From Gigaspora margarita (lineage: Eukaryota; Glomeromycota; Glomeromycetes; Diversisporales; Gigasporaceae): a stretch of 64,000 bases of DNA. Positions 58,500 through 64,000 of the stretch are shown here, one piece after another. Under the pieces are notes generated by a model. It was not told the origin of the DNA. It saw nothing but the letters and a program-made list of their open reading frames with translations, and searched no databases. The DNA lies in NCBI GenBank assembly GCA_009809945.1, contig WTPW01002425.1:19427-83426 (forward strand). The letters are read 5' to 3'. The translations under genes were made by a program, and so were the position numbers. Position 1 is the first letter of the stretch. Every line of letters starts with the position of its first letter.

Positions 58500-60305
58500 T
58501 TTGTTTATTTGTTTATTTAAATCTTGTGTTACATATTTTAGTTGTAGATTATTTATTTTTGTTGTGAATGAAACTGATTAATTAGGAATGAATGAATGAA
58601 TGAATGTCAGTTTCTGGAATGAAAAGAATTTATCTATGTTGTAAGTGGGAATGAGATTTAATCGGATTTGGAATTTCTTAGTAAATTAAGGTTGGGTATG
58701 GGTGTACATATGATAAAATCAACCTAAAATTAACTCACTTAAATTTCGTTTCTTTTTACAACATATATAAAGATATAGTAAATTAATTTTACATTTACTA
58801 TGTCTGGAGTACAAAATTCCCAAATTAAATGACCTTCATAATATTTACACACTAAGGGTCCTCTGGGAAACACTAGCTAGGACTGTGCATCACTAATTTG
58901 ATCGCAAAGTTTCTGACTAACAACCGACCTGATTATGTGGGCAGGAACCACTGGTTAAAATGCAAATTATACACCAATTGCACTGATGTATTCTATATAT
59001 CCATTTAGAGCAATTTATATCTAGCCAGGAATGCGTCCAGCTCAGAATACCCAGCTATTCATAGCATTTAAATTAGCACTATTTCTAACAAATTGCTACA
59101 AATAGCTAGCTATATTGTTTTGTACTAAGATCGAAATTTATTATTCACACAATAATTATAGCTTTGCTTTGTTTATTAACAATTAGGTCAGTCAATTCTA
59201 GGTCAAGTTGCTAGTTATATCAATAAAATATATATTAGTTTTTCATAAATGATTATTTTTAAAGAATCGCAGTTTGTAAATATTAGTGTTTACATAAACC
59301 GAGGACAAGCCCTAGTTCAAGTAGATGATTACTAATTTACAATTTTTGTCTAGCTATTTTTGCTACGTACAGTACGTAACTATTTCGACTATTAATAGCT
59401 GGACATTCTGATCTATTATATCGCATGCGTGCGGATTGACATGGTAATTGTTTATAGCAAAAATTATGTAAATCATGGTAAATATTTACTAAACTGATTA
59501 TCATCTTTATTCTATTGTCATTTTTGCATTGTCATTGTTGTTACCTATTTTTATTTTTCATTTGTTCATTTCACTTTTGTACTGCGTAACTAATTATCAA
59601 TTATACCGGATCTTTAAATTATTAAGACAATGAAACCTTAAATTTTTTATTTACAGATTTTAATTTAACAGCACCCATTCCTACCTTTAGTTGTAATCGA
59701 ATTTTAAGATGGTCTAACATAACAATAACTGTTCCATATTTTATTAAAATAAGTAAATATTTATTGCTGAATCTGGAATTTTTAACTATTTAATACGAAA
59801 TATTTAATACGAAATATTTAATACGAAATATTTAATACGAAATTATTATTTAACAATTAGTATAAAGTTAATTTTGATAATAATAGTATAAATAATAAGT
59901 AGACTTTGGTAATGTTTATATTTTTAAATCGAGGTCCAACTTCAGCCATTTCAAGCTTCAGTCACGACATTTATTTATTTGAATCTTATATAACTTATTT
60001 TAGTTATATATTACTTATTTAAGTTATATATTTATTTAATCTTTGTAAGATGAAACTAATAAATTAGGAACGGATTAAATAACAGATGAAAAGAAATTTG
60101 TATATAAATATAATAAATTAATTTTCATATACATTGTGTCCGGAGCACCAATTTCCTAATTATATGACCTTCATAATTTTTACACATTGAGAGTCATCTA
60201 CGGACAAAAATATAAAATCCTAAAAATATCTTTTATTGTAAAATGCCTCCAAAGCTTTAATAATTTCTACTTTTCATTTGAATTCAAAAATAACGTTAAA
60301 TTAAT
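58500..60305. other. Permease upstream region with a duplicated segment
   Basis: 58520-58880 and 59965-60230 are similar (TAAATTAATTTT, then ATACATTGTGTCCGGAG versus TTACTATGTCTGGAG, then ATGACCTTCATAAT). The second copy lies just before the permease start, so a promoter or 5' region seems duplicated. A 14-bp minisatellite is at 59787-59842. No gene called. Confidence 0.5.
59787..59842 (+). repeat. 14-bp minisatellite, four units
   Basis: Four perfect tandem copies of TATTTAATACGAAA. Identity of the units suggests recent expansion. Confidence 0.95.
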
Positions 60306-62775
60306 ATGAATAATAATATACCATTCGAACCCAACAACAGAACAACTACAAGCCGTAAAAAAACTTATTTAGGAATATTACGTGGCATAGGATATAATAT
60401 TAACTATATTATAGGAATAGGTTTTTTGAATTTTAATTTATTTTAAAAATTTTTTTACGATGAATTAAATTAATTTTTATTTTAAATAGATGCATTCAAT
60501 CCTGGTAATTTATGGATGTTGGTTCATTCGCCAGGAATTACTTTGGTATTTTATATTGTTTGCTTCTTTATTAGTCTTTTAGGCAGCTCAGTCTACATTG
60601 AGGTATTGTAAATTAATATTAATATAATAAAATGATGAAAATCTTGATTAGAGAATTTCTAGTTTAGAATTACAAATCGTTTGATTTATTTATTTTGCAG
60701 CTGGGAATTCGATCTTTACCGAGTGGAATAGGTGAACAAAAATATATAAGCGATGCGTTCTATCCAATAAGAAATTTTGGATATGTGTTTAGCTTCGTAG
60801 CAATCTTGTGTGTGAATTTCTAAATACTAATAAATTTATGTACAGTATATACATGCGAATAATAACCAGTTTCAATGTTTATAATAGCATAATGTTTCCC
60901 AGTCTCATAGTAGCAGAATCTTATAATTCCGCCCGATACTTTCTTTACTGTTTTCGAAGAAATTTAAACGTTGATTGGATGTAAGAAATTTTTTTTGAAT
61001 TTTATTATCAGTTTTGTATATTTAATACGAACATAGTGTTGCGACGGACTGGATGAGGCAGTCATATACATCGTTATTAGCATTAGTCATACTGTAAATT
61101 GAGGTTGAATTTTATAGCATCTCTTATAGAATCTGGTAAAATTCGGTTTTTAAAGTCAATTAGAAATTCCTCAGCTTAACATCGAATTTTGATGTACAAA
61201 ACTGATAAGCAAATAGCAATTATGCGATTATAATTTATTAAAATATGATATGTAATAAATTTGTAGCACCGTCATTGTAGCAATTGCAATTTTATTTATT
61301 ATCACCCTATACCAACTCTACTCTAACAAACTAGCTGATTACGTTAATCAAACTTTAGCTATTTTCAAAATTATTATTTTACTTATTATTTCCGTTATCG
61401 GATTAGTAAAATTAAATACCAATTCTTTTAATTGGATTAATATTTTTGATGTATCCTTATTCTATGATTTTGGAACATATGGAAGAGGTTTGATAAAGGT
61501 AATTTATTTAATGTTCGATATAAAACTTTTCTAATAGTAGGTTGATTAAAAATTTAAATTTAGGTCTTATTTTCATATGAAGGTTTGTTATTTACCATAT
61601 TAAACATAAAATTGATAAACCGTTAATTAATTATATTTCATTTTGGTATAAATATTAAAGGATGGAATAATATTAATTGTAAGAAAACTTTTACAATTAC
61701 GATATACAAAATTTGATTTTAAACGTAATTGATACAAAATGTCGTTTTTTTATAGATCTAATTGGAGAATTCCATACATGCTCCGATGACCTGAAATATC
61801 CTTCCCTTATTCTGAAATATTCTTCGCTTATAAGTGTTTTCATTTGCTTTATAATTTGTAAGGGTTCTATTTATTATGATTCATTTGAATTGCTTCATTT
61901 ATTATTTTCTAATACAAATTATTTATTGTTTAGGTTGCTTAACTAATGCTGCTTTTATTACAGTAGTTGGGTATAATTCTAATAATTCTATTGATAATGA
62001 ACTAATGCCTATGCGTTTTGGTCAAGAACTGTTTGGTGAAAATGGAAAAAATTTTATGGCAATACTTATTGCAATATCTACTTTTGGATGTGTTAGTGCT
62101 TTAATTGTTACGTACGTTTCATATTATTATCACATTATCACGCAAATTAGATAAGAATTTAACTATATCTGATATTGAATTAATATCTTAAAATTTTCAA
62201 GTTATTCACGAATTATAAAATATGCTGGCGCAACCAAATTCATACCATCTCTATTTAACGCTTATAGAGCAAACTGTAATGCATTGATTAATCAATTATG
62301 GGCACAATTTTTATATTGTTCAATTTTATCCGTAATTTTTTTGATAAAAATGAATCAAAATATTTCCAATAATTTATTCTCTAACGTATCGTCGTACGCC
62401 TTCACTATTTATCATGGTGCAAGTGCGTTATGTTTATGTGTAAGTTAAATTGTGTATTTGNTTTTTTTTTTGGTTTATTCAATTTGNNAAAACATATTTA
62501 CCATCTGCATTTAGATTATAAAGATAAGACTAANGAATACGAATCCTAGAATATTTTCAATATCTATTTATATGGTTATATTTTACCTTTTTATCATAAT
62601 TTTCATCATTATCATTGCATTATTAGTCCCGCCTGAGGTTGGCAGTTTTGATTATCGGATATCTTATCGTATCTCTTGGGTGGCTGTTGCCCTTGGCTTA
62701 ATTTTTTGGTACATTCGTAATCAGTGGCAACGTAGGATCACTAATCGTGAATTAATCCAAAATCAAACAGATTGA
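60306..62775 (+). CDS. Amino-acid permease (APC superfamily, LAT-like), 11 exons, 491 aa
   Basis: Membrane transporter for amino acids, probably plasma or vacuolar membrane. Exons inferred from GT-AG sites and frame: 60306-60420, 60490-60602, 60701-60807, 60888-60980, 61267-61498, 61564-61582, 61661-61678, 61756-61857, 61934-62111, 62202-62439, 62515-62775. All phases join, giving 491 codons, the normal size for this family. Recognisable parts: YIIGIDAFNPG after helix 1 (a diverged form of the substrate-binding G-x-G-I-F loop), LVFYIVCFFISLLGSSVYIE, KLADYVNQTLAIFKIIIL, the family hallmark SYEG-WNNIN-YLIGE spread over exons 6-8, and RFGQELFGENG followed by MAILIAISTFGC. The last exon supplies two helices (YLFIIIFIIIIALLVPP and WVAVALGLIFWYI) and a basic tail. 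Exons 6 and 7 are only 19 and 18 nt. A single N lies in exon 11 (62534). The substrate cannot be told from sequence. Confidence 0.88.
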
Positions 62776-63600
62776 GATGAAGGATCTAATAATGAAAAAA
62801 TATAGGTGTCAAATCAAAAATCGGCAGTCTGTCGTACCAATGTGAGAGGGTTCATGCGACCAAGTTTAAATTGGGTTGGGTCGAAAAAGGCTTGTTAGAT
62901 TTGGCTGAACGTTTAAGCATATTTTCGGTGTAGTAATTGAATGTTATTATTGATTAATATTAATAACATCTCTTAATAGGATAGTTGAACTATGATGTAT
63001 ACGATGTAAAGTGTACAAAGTTTTATATTCAATAATTTATTTATATTTTCGGCAGAAAAAATTTATTTATATTCCTATTATTTTTTAAATTTCCTATTTC
63101 AGAAAATATCAGACATTTATTCAAATTTTTGTACTTTCTCATCTATTATGCCTATTCATTTTCTTTCGTGTAATTTCTCAATAATACAGTTTTTTTATTT
63201 TTAGCCAATAATCATTATATATTACTTAATTGAATTTAATGTGTTTTTTCATAATGTTTTAAATCCTAATTTTTAATCGTGTCTTTGTTAATACAGTTTA
63301 TAAATAATATTTTTATATTGTATCTTTACCCTTTCTATTCTTTTCCAATAGTTTCAATCTAATTGTATGGGCTGACAAGGCCATCATCCGAGTGAGCGAA
63401 TGGATCGCCTTTGATCCCAACTTTTGAGGCCTGTCTGGCAAAATTTTACCTAATAAAAATTCATTGTAAGGATAATAACACGAGTTATACGATATTGATT
63501 ATAGTTGAAAACTTAAAATATTTTATAAAATCACAGATTAATATTTAAACTCACTCACTATATTTATACGAATAAAATAAACCTAATTGGAAAATTACAT
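62776..63600. other. Permease 3' flank; no gene
   Basis: AT-rich apart from 63365-63450 (GGGCTGACAAGGCCATCATC, then GTCTGGCAAAATTTTACC), which stands out as GC-richer. GTCTGGCAAAATTTTACC resembles the small TIR near 46249-46269, so it may be one end of an element. Confidence 0.4.
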
Positions 63601-63767
63601 AAGTTTTTTTTTTTTTTTAGTTTAGAGGCCAGGTACTATGGCCAGGATTTTATTATGAGTTATAGTGACGTAATATTTGTTACATGAATGAGAATACAAC
63701 TAGCCACACGTTGCCTAATTTAAGTAGTCCGCCCGAAGGTTCTACACTAGCTGCCATACCTACAACA
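63601..63767 (-). other. Possible terminal exon on the minus strand
   Basis: A minus-strand frame ending at about 63683 reads EPSGGLLKLGNVWLVVFSFM then stop. It is hydrophobic and GC-richer than its surroundings, but I cannot name it and see no upstream exon. Could be chance. Confidence 0.2.
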
Positions 63768-63768
63768 G

Positions 63769-64000
63769 GACCCCGAACAATATATATAAAGGTTATATTA
63801 GCTTTATTATAAACTTTTTAAAATTTTTATCCACTTTTTATTAGAGCTAATTAACCATATTTTATATATAAGCTTTAATATTTAATAAATTTTAGCCAAT
63901 TGTCAAATTTAACCATATTTTTTAAAAAAAATACTTATTTAAAAAATTTATTCAAAAAATAAAAAATACTTTTCTTAAATTTTTTCAAAAAAAAAAAAAA
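63769..64000 (+). mobile_element. Left end of an AGGACCCCG element, truncated by the window
   Basis: AGGACCCCGAACAATATATA matches the terminus type of the elements at 30481 and 13948. The right end lies beyond the window, so length and TSD are unknown. Confidence 0.35.

Noticed and set aside
61713-62154. Separate small ORFs in the permease region
   Set aside because: They are permease exons 8-9 read through their introns; the spliced model explains them.

Overview
The window looks like nuclear DNA of an arbuscular mycorrhizal fungus (Glomeromycotina, Rhizophagus/Gigaspora type). This is inferred from very high A+T content, short AT-rich GT-AG introns, Sel1-repeat proteins, fungal-type TTAGGG-like motifs, and dense transposon debris. 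It is a draft scaffold: there are scattered Ns and a 710-base gap at 38945-39654. I see no bacterial-type operon, CRISPR array or rRNA gene.

Only two genes look intact. (1) A single-exon Sel1-repeat gene at 52702-53586 (+), with a decayed tandem copy at 50190-50921. (2) An 11-exon amino-acid permease of the APC/LAT type at 60306-62775 (+), whose splice phases all close to give 491 codons; it contains two microexons of 19 and 18 nt. Broken genes are: a long multi-exon gene at 32728-38390 (+) that joins a cysteine-rich N-terminus, Sel1 repeats and a large uncharacterised domain of probable transposon origin; a C2H2 zinc-finger gene at about 39663-40265 (-); and a possible Kelch-type membrane protein fragment at 54609-55015 (-).

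Layout. 1-8.2 kb: AT-rich DNA with several hairpin or TIR miniature elements (MITEs) and a tRNA-like SINE head. 8.2-21.8 kb: one decayed non-LTR retrotransposon (endonuclease, then reverse transcriptase) split by at least seven MITEs, most with 8-bp target duplications. 21.9-32.7 kb: non-coding palindromes, MITEs, a tandem duplication with possible LTR character, and low-complexity DNA. 32.7-38.4 kb: the broken fusion gene, interrupted by a hAT-type element (8-bp TSD TTCGATAG) that itself carries a Harbinger-type MITE (TSD TTA), and by a TA-flanked MITE. 40.4-43.1 kb: a nested palindromic array plus a GC-rich SINE-like body. 43-50 kb: AT-rich DNA with hAT-like MITEs. 50-55 kb: the Sel1 duplication. 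57-58.4 kb: more TIR elements. 60.3-62.8 kb: the permease.

Three patterns stand out. Several non-coding TIR elements share a core containing degenerate TTAGGG-type repeats. A palindromic module centred on GTCTCA-N-TGAGAC occurs inside otherwise unrelated elements. Nearly every premature stop I could place in decayed coding sequence is explained by one C-to-T (or G-to-A) change.
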